NCBI RefSeq assembly: GCF_004027225.2
Contig: NC_044282.2
Coordinates: 66,263,225 to 66,327,224, forward strand
DNA: 64,000 bases
Source of the DNA: Strigops habroptila
Taxonomy: Eukaryota; Chordata; Aves; Psittaciformes; Psittacidae
Reading direction: 5' to 3'
Positions within the stretch are counted from its first letter, which is position 1. The number at the start of each line of letters is the position of its first letter. A program made the position numbers and the translations under genes. Of this stretch, positions 1-11,838 are shown piece by piece. The notes below the pieces were generated by a model. That model saw only the letters and a list, made by a program, of their open reading frames with translations. It was not told where the DNA came from and did no database searches.

Positions 1-3000
1 CATGTCACCTAGAAGAGACAGCATGGCTTATGATTAGTCCCAGAATTTATTACTTGATTATGGAAAGTGCAGGCCTGAGAAATTCATACCACTTAAGCAA
101 TGGTTTAGTGTGACTAATCAAAGAGGTTTTCCTGGCACACGGGAGGTATCAATATATATAGACTAGTGTAGAAAAGCGTATCTTTATGCTTTTAAGCATG
201 GTGGCACGGTAACAGCTTAAGCATATTAATCAGCCCAAGGTAAGTGCTGCTTCTGTATCATATTTTAATCTGATTCTTTCTGCAGTGTTAGAGAAATTAT
301 ATCTGTGGCTGCAATAACATTTCGAAAAGAAACTGTTTGCCAAGTGAACGAGACAATCAGACCAGTCATTCAGACCTGAGAATTAACCACGAATTTCGTT
401 TACCTTTATTATCAGTACATTTCTGCACAAGCGCCAGAAAGTCAAACTATTTGAACTTTACTGAGAAGGTAGCAAAGCCATCAAAGGGTGTTAATGTTTG
501 TTTGTTTGGTATTTAGTCTGGAGAAGATTTGCTTTAAAAAAAAAAAAAAATCTATTATCGTGGGTCAGTAATCTGATACATTTTTCTTGACTTGGACTTC
601 AGAGGACTAGGCTAGGTTAATATCTGTGATACAATTGAGTCGTGAGTGTTATTCTCTGTTGTTTTCTGAAGCTTGAATGACCTTTTCAAAACTCAAAGAA
701 ACCTGCGTCTCGCCCATGTGCGTATTAGCAAGAATTGGTTTTCTAGCAGCTCCACAAAGCTCATTTAAATAAAAAATAATAAATAAATTTAAAAATCCCA
801 CTGCTGGTTGACAGAATGTAAATTGGAGTTCCCAGTGAAGTTCAAGCACCCTTTGCAATCATATCACCCCTTTCCTTGAACATGGTATAAAGAGGCTGGG
901 TGGCAAATGTATTTAAGACTGAGGAAAAGGGCTGTTAAGTCGACCTTGGTAACTTAACTGAAACAGTATATGTGTAAATCCATCACAAATCCCTGGCCTT
1001 TTACACTCCTGTCCCTATGGAAATCAGATCACAGAACTGTTTACAAGAGACTACGAGTCATTTGGATAAAGAGCCATGACAGCAGGCCCCGTACTATTTG
1101 AAATTTTAGTAACTCAAGCTTAAATAAATACTCTAAAAGCAAAATAATAAGGATTAGGTAATTATTATGAGGTGATTATACTTATGAAATTTTGTATTTA
1201 GTAGAGAAGAAAATTTCACTGTAAATGTCGATGCTTTGCCTTTTGCAATCAGTTGTAATCTGCAGCATTTAAAGGTAACGCTCCTGTTTCACAAAAAAAA
1301 AAAAAAAGTGCATATATATCTTTCACGCTGAGCTTTAGATGTCCTGAATAGTAATCTTTAAAACTGCTAGAAGTAGCGCCATAAAGATATTTTACAACAT
1401 TATTTAATGTATGAGCTAATCCCCAGCTAATGGTCAATTTTTGCCTTTTTTTCCTAAGCGGGGAGAAGAGGGGAGGGTGGGGAACCTGCTTCTGTTCAGC
1501 CAAATGCCCCATCAGCACAGGAACAAAAGGGAATCACTTCGAGTTTGAATGCTCTAAGTAACCTTCTTGGCATCGCAAACAAATACTACATTTTCATCAG
1601 CACTTCAATTAATTTTCCCCGAATAATATTTTATGAGCATAAGCTTGGAAATAGTTGTATTAAACTTATGCAAGGTTGGGTGGTGGGTTTTTTCCTTCCT
1701 CCCCATAGTCACCTTGAAATATTTACTGCAAACAGATGTGAGTGTACTGTTAACTTGGCGAATTAATGCTCTTTCTCATGGAAATCATTATTTTACAATT
1801 AATAATTGTAGAATGGGAAGAGGCCTACCTGTATGTCTAGTGTAATAGGAAGCCCCTGAATTGCTCTGAGTGAAATTTGCTTTTGATGCTTCTCATCCTT
1901 CCCTGGCTACTCAGCCACTTCCGTGGTCCCCATCCCACAGACCACCTACCAACCACAACAGTGTCACCAGCAGCTCTTTCCCAAGTCCTTTCCATGGGGG
2001 AAGCCTTAAAGAAGGAAATAAATGAAATTCACTCCCCATATATCTCTTTGAGGTGCAATTATTGCTGAGCATGGTCACTTATGGAAACAGGATGTTCAGG
2101 TGTAATGGTTTCGTGGCTCCACTAATGGCGTGAGCAGCCTTTGGACAGGTCGGCCGTCTGGTGGCTGTTTGAGCTCATGACATGAAGTCTTTGTTTGCAC
2201 CAGCCCAAGTACAAGGATACCTGTGAACAATTTGGCTGCCTGGAGGTTCAAGTTCTTTTCTCAGCCTTTCTGTAGGTTCCTGGTGACTGTCCTGGGCACA
2301 TGAGATTATTGAGGTGTTTTGTCCTTGAAAATGTAGAAATAATGCTCTTGCCTGGAGATGCCCAGGGGCTTAAGTTGTCAATATTGGTAATGTCCTTAGA
2401 GATCCTTGCAGGGAGGATGCTGTGTAACTGGGTTTGTGATTCAGAGAAGAGAAAATAAGGGTACTGATGAGATTGTGCCTCTCAGGCAGGAGTGTGGAGA
2501 TGAAGGGCATTTACTGCCATCTATGGTGATGAAGTGATAGTGTGGGCACCTGCACCCCAAAATGATACCTCCAATGTACCACAAAGCACTACAAAGATGT
2601 AGTATTTATATTACTTTTAGTGCGTTTGTTTTGTTATGTATTTTCCATGCAGTGAGGAAGCCCAAAATACAATGGGTGTACTAGGAAACGTTTGTGTTCC
2701 TTGTGTAGAAAAGGACTAAAATGCTGTGCTGGGGTTTTTGTTAGTGGCTGTTGTTTAGCATGTTGCACTTGAAGGACAAAAGCAAATTGAGGGTGTGGGA
2801 AAATCCGTGTCCTCTGGTGCTGTCTTAAGAACCTGATACCTGCTGTGATTTTTCAGAGGGAGAACAGAGTTCTCTGTCCCTCAGCATCTTCATAATCTGA
2901 GCGCATGTACATACATACACGCACCATGGAAAATGTACATACAGAGGTGTGTACTTGCAGGGAAGAAGCTGTTTTCTGAAGAAAACTGCTCCAAACACTG

Positions 3001-6000
3001 TTATCCTCCCACCGTTGCTAACTCCAGTCTGCAGAACTGTGATTTTGGTGAAAATCCGAGGAGGCTTATCCCTCTATGAACAGCAGGTGCTGCTTCTCTC
3101 CTTGCTCAGGCCTGTCTTCCACAGCTTGATCAGAAATAGCCCAAGCCCAAAGGCACTTGCTACTTATAGGAAGACCAGGATCTTGTAGGTACGAGCAGCT
3201 TAAGAACTGTGTTGAGTTACAATTCAACTCCCCCTTTTACCTCCAAAGAAGACAATTTGCAGCCTTCAGCTCTGTGCGGTGAATGAACCTCAGCTGTTCA
3301 CTCAGCCGTGTTGATGGCTGAAGGAAAAGAGGGTCACAAATTCTACCAAAATCTTGTCAAAGTATTGTGTCAAGGAAATCACTCAGTTGCTGCTCTGTGT
3401 GCTCTCCTTCCACCAACCTCCTGGCCTGGACCACTAAAATTATTACAGCTTCAATTATCAGGCAATAGATGGCCCCTTGCTGAAAGTAGGGAAGTGGGTG
3501 GCAATCCTAATTAGATCTTGATCCTGGGGACCTAATGCTCCTCTCATTTCCACTCCCTTTACAGTCAAAACTCTCTGGGTTAAGTGGAATTGGGTCTGAT
3601 TTGCATTGTGAGGAGACCTGGGATCGAGTCTGTGGCATCTTTGCAAGAGAAGCGTTTGCTATCCTGGTTGACAACAGCAAGACCAGCATATTCTACCCAG
3701 TGGGAGCAAGCTGTAAAATCTCAAATGGATTTTTTGTTTCATGTTTGTTGGGCACATCACTGCAGTAAAGCTGTGATGTGCCCTGGGAACAGTTTGTACC
3801 TGTGTCCTCAGTTTCTTGTCCCCAGCCTAATGGGGGACTTATGTAATGCTATTCTTTGAGAGGAACAAAGGAAAGAACTGATGCCTGCAGGTATGAGATG
3901 CTGCAAAGAAATGACCTAAGAAATATATGCAGTCAACTTCTCAAATGGCGAAGCTTTGCTACGGTTTACTTTAGCACTACGGCAGCAAAGTTGGAGTGGA
4001 TGTGTAGAACAAAATAGTCAGTGCTGAGCATCTGCCACCTTCCTTCTGCGTGCACTGTGGAAGGGCTTTCCCTGAATTAGCTTTTGTCTGGTTCCCATGG
4101 ACATAGTGCCTGGAGTGCATTAAATGTGTATCTTGGAGCTTTCATCTCACCTGAACAGGTCTCTGCTTTGCACACCATGAAAACAGCTCACAGTTTGAAC
4201 CAAAGTGGTGTAGTCATATGCATTCCTAATTCAAGCTAAAATGATGGGACAGACGCATCCTTTCACCCGTCTGGTCCTGGGTGAATGGCGTCAGGCAGAT
4301 CCTTATTACCTGCAAGAACCTGCACATTCCCACCCATCCCCAGCCCCCATCAGCTCAGGGATACCATCTGAGCCCAGAGTCCATCATTCCTCTTTTCCCA
4401 CAATGATTTGCACATAAATTGCCAGCAGTTACAATTTACCATTTTCTTCTAACATCGGCTAAGTAATAATGACACTCTCTCTACTGTCATTGGGCTTTGC
4501 TAATTTTAGCTCAGATGTAGTTCTTGTTTCTTCAGGAGAGCCATAGAACCGTATTCCAGTTTCACATTTTATTCCTCTTTGAAGCCCAAACAAATCAGCA
4601 AAGTTGAGAACTTTATTTTCAGAGTTCATTAAGCCCTTAACAGTAAATCCTTTTCTCACATTCCAGATGTTGTGCCTTTCTTGACCTTAGTTTATATTTG
4701 CCTGTGATGTGAACAAGCTGACATCTTATTCAGGGCTTACCAATTTCTTTGGAGAGCTGAGCAAAGGGGGATATAAGTAGCCTCCTGAAAGGTTTTTGGA
4801 GAGGGAGAATGAAAAAAATCCTTGTTCTATACCAGCCTGATGCTTCGTCTGCAGTCACTAGGCATTGCATCTGCTGCTTAGTGCCCTGACCTCTGCAGAG
4901 CTATTTTTACATATTGAATGCATTTTTACCAATACATTTTTTATCCCCTTCGTTTTCACTTGAGTACTTTACATTTCAGAGGTAGTACTCACCTGCATTT
5001 GGGTATGTCTAGAGCATGGCCCTTGAGTAAATTAAGCGTGTTGTTTTGGCAACATGTCGAAATCTGCACAAATCCTTCTTTTCTGCTTTGATTCTGCAGA
5101 GCATTTTGAACATGCTGAAATGTAGCAGTTTGGGCAGTCCTCTGGATTTGATCAGTGTCAATTATGCATCACATGCATTAATTAAATACCCAAATGTATC
5201 TATTCTCTTCCAGCCACCGGTGAATCATTTTAAATGTAGTTTGTACCTTTTTATCCTCTTCAAATGTTGGATTTTTGTAGACAAGCACCTGCAAGCCTTT
5301 TAGGAGGTGTTACTCCTGCTGTTACTGACATTTTAATAAATGCAGAAATAAATGCTCCCCACCAAATTGTCTAATGTCAACACTTACCTCATCGAAAGAA
5401 GTGAGTCAGTTTGAACAGAATTTATAACATGTGCCGTACCTATAACGTGAAGCGCATCCAGTTTTGTATCCGTTTTTCCTGTTTTCTTTGAAACCATAGT
5501 AACTATCAGGCTACGTTCATAAATATTATTATTTGTCTTTGTGCACTTGCACAGGGAAACATATGAAAAATGGATCAAAGACAGCAATTCATAAAGGGGG
5601 GGGGGGAAACCCCAGTGCTTCCGCATGGTGTATCAGTCTACCTTACAAACAAGCATAGGCACTCACTCTTGCCAGCAAATATTTTACAGTGGGAAAAACA
5701 CATACAGTAATAGAGGGTAATGCCCTGAACCAAGAGACCCACTGGTATTTGGTGACTTTCTTGCTTAAGAGAGCATCTCAATACATCACTAAATGTGAGC
5801 AGCAAGATGCTGCGTTGCTTTCTGCAGATAAGCGTATCTGGGAAGAGAGAGGTTTGCACTGGGGTTTCAGCCAGCTGCTGGGGTTTTGAGCATCTGTCAG
5901 TTTAAGTAACTGGGGGAAAATGTGGAGGGAGGAAGGAGAAGGAGGTCCTTGAACACAGCTGAATCCAACCTCTGACATTGCAAAGCTTCCTAGGGGCCAC

Positions 6001-6216
6001 GCAAGGTGCAGCCAATGCTTAACTTTTGTCAGGAAGCTTTGGCATCATTTATTTGGCTTTGGGGCTGCCTGCCCCAGCAGGCAATATTCCTCCTGCAGGG
6101 ACTGCAGAAGAGCTGGAGGTATTTGCGCATCTAAATTGCTGCATTTGCTGGTCAACAGTATTGTATCATTTCAGCTTTTTGTTTTACAGAGTTCTGTATT
6201 TTTATGGTTCTTATAA
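1..6216. other. Intergenic DNA, no gene seen
   Basis: This AT-rich stretch has no reading frame with a recognisable domain and no splice-flanked coding segment. All frames are short and change strand and phase at random. It contains simple runs: 15 A at 536-550, an A run near 1291-1305 and an 11-G run at 5596-5606. No LINE, LTR or tRNA-like sequence was recognised. It lies far upstream of MEIS1, so distal enhancers may be present, but none can be named from the sequence. Confidence 0.7.
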
Positions 6217-6300
6217 AACAAACAAACAAGATCTGTATTTTTAAGGTATCTATATTAACAAACAAACAAGATCTGTATTTTTAAGGTATCTATTTTAACA
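6217..6300. repeat. 40-bp tandem duplication
   Basis: The 40-bp unit at 6221-6260 is repeated head to tail at 6261-6300 with one mismatch (tatatt against tatttt). The unit begins with an AACA-type tract and contains an AGATCTGTATTT core. An additional partial TCTGTATTTTTA-like stretch occurs just upstream near 6192. Near-identity of the copies implies a recent duplication. No function is apparent. Confidence 0.9.
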
Positions 6301-9300
6301 GTCTTATGTGTTGGCTAGCCTGAGAGCATTTGTTGAAATCAGTCTCATATAAAGAAAATATCCAAATAGGATGGTCATGGAGACAGGTTATGAACTCTGT
6401 TTCAGTTTCATGAAATCAGGTGGTTCTTTGGCTAGAGACAAGTGAAAAACAGAAGAAACTGTGTTATCTAGCACTAAGTGAAGTTTCAGAGTTTTGAGCT
6501 TTGTCTGGATGATAGCAAATAGTTGAGCCCTGTAACCGGGATATCCAGTTTTAAGAGGATACCAAAAATTTGCCAGAAACATCTTGAAAGCAGGTCACAT
6601 TTCTGCTATTTCTTCATTTGTTTGTTTGGGGTTTGGTTTTTTTTTTTTGAGGAGAAGGGCATACAGATGGGGTCATGTCATCTCCTCTGTTCTCTGTGTC
6701 TGAGAATTAAAATTACAGAGAAAACTTAAGCAAGCTTTGGGGATTTTTGCCAGGTTTAATTCAGGGCTACATCACCTTCTCGGTTTCACCACAGGAAAGT
6801 CAGAATAATTTTGTATTTTCTTTACTTAGCAGACGTGAGTCTGGTCTCCTCTACAGCAGGTCAGGCAGAAACCTATTGCTGCTGACACAGTCCCAGGATA
6901 AAATGTATGTAAGGTATATTATGAGTCAGGGTCTAAAATCAGGAGCCACATGCCCCAGCATCAGTGTCATAAAAACGTTGTGTTTGTTTTATTTGCCTTC
7001 CCATTTGTGACTCTTTGGGTTATTGTTTGAGGCTTGCGTCCAAAACGAAAAGGGATTGAAAGTTATTGGGATGAGGGGTGGGATGAAGTGAAGCCTGAAA
7101 TCATAATGCAGATACTGAACATCTCAAAGTTTGTGTAAAGCATCAGGGGCAGGCAATACAGTGAGGGTATGGGTCTCCCAGCATCTTTCCCACTTCAGAG
7201 CAGCCTCACAGGACTGCTGGTGAAAGCCAGATTGAACTCAATATTATCATTACATGTCTGGGAGTACACCCTCACCGTGGCCTTCATTTTCAGAAAGGAC
7301 AAGGCTAAGTGTCTTGGGACTGGGAGAGGAATTGCTCTCTAATGCAGGCAACTGGAAAGCAATCACTGAAGAGCTTTGAATATTCCTATTCATTGCAAAG
7401 ATGCCGTCAGGATATCAACTAGTAAAAACATGGAGAACAAATGAAGAAAGTAAGCTAATGGTGCTGGGTCTGGAAAACCCAGATCATTCCGTGGTACATT
7501 TCCATTTACCCTTCTGCAGGCACCTGTTTTGTGAGAAATGTAGGTTTTCCCAAAAAGCTCCAGGGTGCACCTGTGTGTTGGGTGAGGTAATGGTAGACGG
7601 GAACGGGTTTCAGCTGAGACAAGGAGTGGCAAAGAAGTATGCACATGGTTTCAGGACCCACCCAGAAATTCTGAGGGGGCAAGGTTAAGAGCGAGGTGGC
7701 AATTTGGAGTAGGGGGAGACAGGAGAATTGGCATGAGCCTGAGGCCACCACCATCCTCACAGGAATTCCTCAGTGCTCGAGCCTGCAGCTGAGAAAAACA
7801 TGATTCCAACCGGCACTTGTGGAGTTCCCTTCCATTAGAAATTGTACTGGATAATTGGGATATTCCGATACTAGAGAGAAAAGTGTGGTGGAACAGAAGA
7901 TTAAATTGACAATTAATTTTTGGTGAAGGTTTTGGTGGGGTTTTTTTCCAATAGCTGTGTTCCATGATTGAAGTTTTTGTTATTAAGTAAGTTTGGGAGA
8001 GCTTTTTTCTCCTTCTTGTGAAGGGGAAAAAAAACTAGTTGAATGTTTGCTTTAGAATCTGTTGTTTGTTCTTTCTGATTTGTTTTGGTTTTAATTTTTA
8101 ATTAACATATTTCACTGAAAAAATGCGAAGAAGCTGCATTTCTAGAGCCTTGATCACTAGTGCATCTGAGCCTCTGGTGCTGCTGGTAACCTGTGGCCAG
8201 GTCTGATCAATCCTGTTAGGAGTCCAGGTACCGAAACCGGACTCCATGGTGGTTGACAAAATGTAGTTTAAGGGAAGAAAATTTGAGTTTATTACTCTAT
8301 CCTAAAAAACAGACATACAGGGTCAGGATGTGGCTTCGTCCTTGCTGTGCAGTGATGTAAGGTTGGTCAAGAGTTCCTAGGCTCTTGCAAAACACGTCTT
8401 GGCTGGGGCAGGGCTTGCCCAGTATCTGCTGGGAGAGCCAAACTTGCTGTAGTGCCCCTTTGTTTCTCTGGGTCACCCTGGTCTGCAGTTGAGCAAAGCA
8501 CCCAATAGAACAACTGGACTTTTTAGACTGTGGGCCATTCCCTTTAGCTCTTGTTGGCAGCAGTGTAAAGTCGTCCTTGGGCCATGCAGTGTTAGTAATT
8601 CACAGGGTTAGGAGGCTTCTCTTGCGGTAGTACTTTCCATGCTTTCCTTTGTGCACAACCATCTTTCTAAGAGCTTTTCATGAGCTGCTGGGTGAAGGGC
8701 TGCAATGCTGTTGTGTGGCATGGCATCATCTTTGAGAACATGCAGTTGGGAGGGGATGTAATCAAGGGGAACTGCTGGCATTTAGGGCCAGACTTAACCT
8801 TACAATCTCCCAGCGAAGGAAAAGAGATGGGAAGAAAGGAAGGAGATTTAAAACTGTTGAATCTAGGCTGCCCAGTGCACTGACAGGGAGCGCAATGCAT
8901 GTGCAGGAGCGCAATGCATCAGAGAAGTGGGGTGTCTTCTGGAAGAGTATATGGGATATATGAGTTTCCAATGCCTCCAGAGCTCCAGCATGGAGAAGGG
9001 ACTGAGCCTTAGGTGGATTAATGACTGGGCAGAGTAAAGAGCAGGAAAGAATGGAAAGAGAGGAGGAGGAGGAGTGCAAGAGGCTATGGGGCAGAGAGGT
9101 TTTCTTCCTCATGTCTCTTCGACGTGATTCCCATTTTTCCAAGAAAAGCACAGTTGAAAGGAAAGAAGGTAGAGACCAAAGGAGTATCTTTTAAAGAACT
9201 AATCTTGGTATCGGGAGGAGAGAGTAAAAGTAAAAAGGACTTTTTTTTGTGAATCAAAATATTTCTGGCTAGCTGAAATGTTTTGTGAAGGAGGATCCTG

Positions 9301-10063
9301 GGCTCCCCCTGCTTGTCCCCTTTTAACTAGACAACACAGGCCTGCAAATAAATTCAATTCTCCCTTTGATTTCCCTGCATCCTTTTTTTTTTTTCTGTGC
9401 CCTTCCCCCTTTGTATTCGGAGTCAGCTGCAGCGCTCGCCTGTAGCTTCACTGACCCCATTTGAGCCTAAAGAGTTTCCCACCCACTCACCCCAGGCAAT
9501 AAAGCCTTTCTTTAGGTGTGGAGCTTACAGCTCTCAACTCACACTGCTGGATAAATAGCATCTGGAGCCCTGGAATATTTTAAAGAGTTATCCAAATGTT
9601 CATCACTAAAGAAAACTCGTCAAAGTTGCTTTTGGCTCTTTCCGTTCAAAGGGGGAAGGCATTATCAGGATATAAGGCACAGTTTTGCTCGTACGCTGGG
9701 GAGATACAATACCCTCACTGTGAAGGCAGGGTCCACTTCATGGTGCTTGTAGCATCCAGTGACATGCCTGAGAACAAGTTTTGTAGCCGCAACTGGAGGA
9801 AGCAGTCAATGTTCATGGAGTGTCAGATAATCCGCTGTGACATATGATCCAAAAACATCAGGCTGACGAATATTCCTGGCACTGTGTGCCGGTGCTGAGA
9901 GCAGATTATGCGTTTTTAAATGTTTGATGTTCTTTCAACAGTTAAAAGCCATTTTGGGCAACAGATAGCTCTGAAGATACTTTAAATAATATTTTTCTTA
10001 CCACTGGGACTTATCAGTGCTTCATTTTAAGAAGCAGCATCACAGAAGGCAGAAGGCTCTCTA
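6301..10063. other. Intergenic DNA, no gene seen
   Basis: No coding exon is recognised. T-rich runs occur near 6640, 9241 and 9388. A small direct duplication with a 19-bp period lies at 8886-8919, where the core GGAGCGCAATGCAT occurs twice. The longest frames are short, overlap on both strands and match no family I know. Confidence 0.65.
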
Positions 10064-10171
10064 AGGACCCGGTTCTGGTCTCACACCTATTTATATCCGG
10101 AGTAACTCGGCTGAAGCAAATGGAATTTACTCCTGCATTAAGCAAGTGTAACCGAGAGCAGAATCTAACAG
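10064..10171. repeat. Degenerate palindromic repeat (MITE-like)
   Basis: The segment is an imperfect inverted repeat. GGAGTAA at 10099-10105 is the reverse complement of TTACTCC at 10127-10133. The outer arms also pair loosely: GGTTCTGGTCTCA on the left pairs with the complement of CGAGAGCAGAATC on the right. It resembles the widespread amniote palindromic repeat with 'ggagtaactcc...gaagtcaatgg' character that I recall from turtles, crocodilians and birds. I cannot name the family, and the assignment rests on the inverted arms plus memory. Confidence 0.5.
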
Positions 10172-11492
10172 GCTTCTCTGCTTGGTATTTTCTGTACATC
10201 TCTTTTATGAACGATTTTTGCAGTTCAGGCTCTTTCCGTGGTGAGTTTGAGAGTACAGATAGGCACAACCCCTGTGCAAGTTCTGGCAGTTGGGTCAAGG
10301 AGGAGTACTTGGCTAGCATAAAGGCATGAGCCTGTGGACTGCAGTATGGGGATACTACCTGCTCATGCAAGAAGTCCATCAAACTCCGTGGGACATAAGG
10401 ATTGCATTTACAACAGTTTGCAGAACCAGAATTTGTATAGATGAATAATAATAATAAAAAAAAGCTATTATTTTTATTGTTAGAATATGAATAGGTGTAT
10501 AAGTGAAACCCACATGCACCATGGTAAGAAACGCTGAGTCTAATAACCCATAGCCAGCCAGCCCCAGGTTTATATTTACCGTCTTTCCAATACTGCTTAT
10601 GTATTACCAGTGGTTGTGCCTCTACAGAGCTCTCATGATGTGAGTATTTCTCCCTCTCAGGCAATTGCATTTCCCGCTAAAGGCTGCTCTCTGCTTTCTG
10701 CCCTGCTGGCAGTGCAAATGTGCCAATCTCATTCTCGAGGCATGGTTCCTGTTGTGGGATCAAATGTTAGGATTTTAAAAGCTAAAGTTTGATGTGGATG
10801 AACAACTGCCTATAAAACGCATTAAGCTCTTACCCTGTAATGTATTTAATTTCACACTGACTGATGGTATTGCCCCTGAATGGATTACGGCAGGGGGCTG
10901 CCATTGTCCCACTAAACCACACTGGTTAAATAATACTTTGGAGTCTAAAGCTGCTCTGGGAGCATTTCATATTGGCTAACATGTGAAATGAATACCTAGC
11001 TTTTCTGTGAGCTCTTTGGGTTGGTTTAAAAAAATAAAATCAAAAAACAGCTACGTGTTGAGTTTGTTTACAGTGCAGGAAAATTTTGCACAGTTGTAGG
11101 ATGATGTTTCTACCTCTGTGAAATGCAGACCAGCAGCTACAAAAGGCTGTGATTCAAAGCTGTGCAGGTGATTCCCTTGGCTCAGTAGGCTGTGAAGGCT
11201 CCTGAAACAGTGTAGGTGCACAGCACTTCTCAGGAGGGGTTCCCCCCAAGCTTATTCCCCACAGGTGTTTGGTGCTTGCAGTATATTTAAGCAGTGTCTC
11301 CTTGACATTAATGCCCAAAGGGTCAGAGACTGGAATGCTGATTAGAGCTCAAATATGTTAATGTCTCCATATCATAGTTGAGGGGTTATCAGCTTCCTTA
11401 CTGGGCTTTTTTTAATAATTTAATTAATTGGTTTTAGCTTCAAGAGGTTTTCTCTCCTAAATAATGACTGCTCAGTCTTCCATCTCTATCCC
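10172..11492. other. Intergenic DNA, no gene seen
   Basis: No supported gene is seen. The 218-codon minus-strand frame ending at 10014 runs through the neighbouring palindromic repeat and a short ATA/AAT microsatellite near 10445-10465. It shows no conserved domain, so it is treated as chance. Confidence 0.6.
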
Positions 11493-11540
11493 TTATACTG
11501 AGGTGAATCATGAGTTGCTCCAATGGAGTTACACCTTCTG
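11493..11540. repeat. Second partial copy of the palindromic repeat
   Basis: This segment has a TACTGAGGTGAATCA...GAGTTGCTCC...AATGGAGTTACACC layout. That is similar in order and sequence to the element at 10064-10171, but only about half is present. The similarity was judged by eye. It could be a chance resemblance of short motifs. Confidence 0.35.
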
Positions 11541-11769
11541 TATGCAAAGTCAGGCTCATGAGCATTACTGATCGTTAATACACGTTCTGCCCTGAATTGT
11601 GTCACTCTGGGAAAGCCTGTGGTTAACTCTATGAGCAAATGCCTGCCTGTTTCACCCTGCTCCCCATTAGGCAAGACAACCCCAAATCAAGGAGCATTTC
11701 TCAAGTCCATGCAATTGCAAGCAAATTCCACTCCCTGTTAGGTAATTTTAAAAGTATGTGCTTTAGCTG

Positions 11770-11838
11770 TATAAATATATATATAAATATACATGTGTGT
11801 GTATATATATAGAAATATATATACGTATAAATATACAT
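11770..11838. repeat. AT/GT-rich microsatellite
   Basis: A run of alternating purine-pyrimidine TA and TG dinucleotides is interrupted by AAATA units. It is a simple repeat with no further content. Confidence 0.85.

Noticed and set aside
10014-10670. 218-codon minus-strand frame
   Set aside because: It passes through a palindromic repeat and an ATA microsatellite, with no domain and no splice or promoter context.
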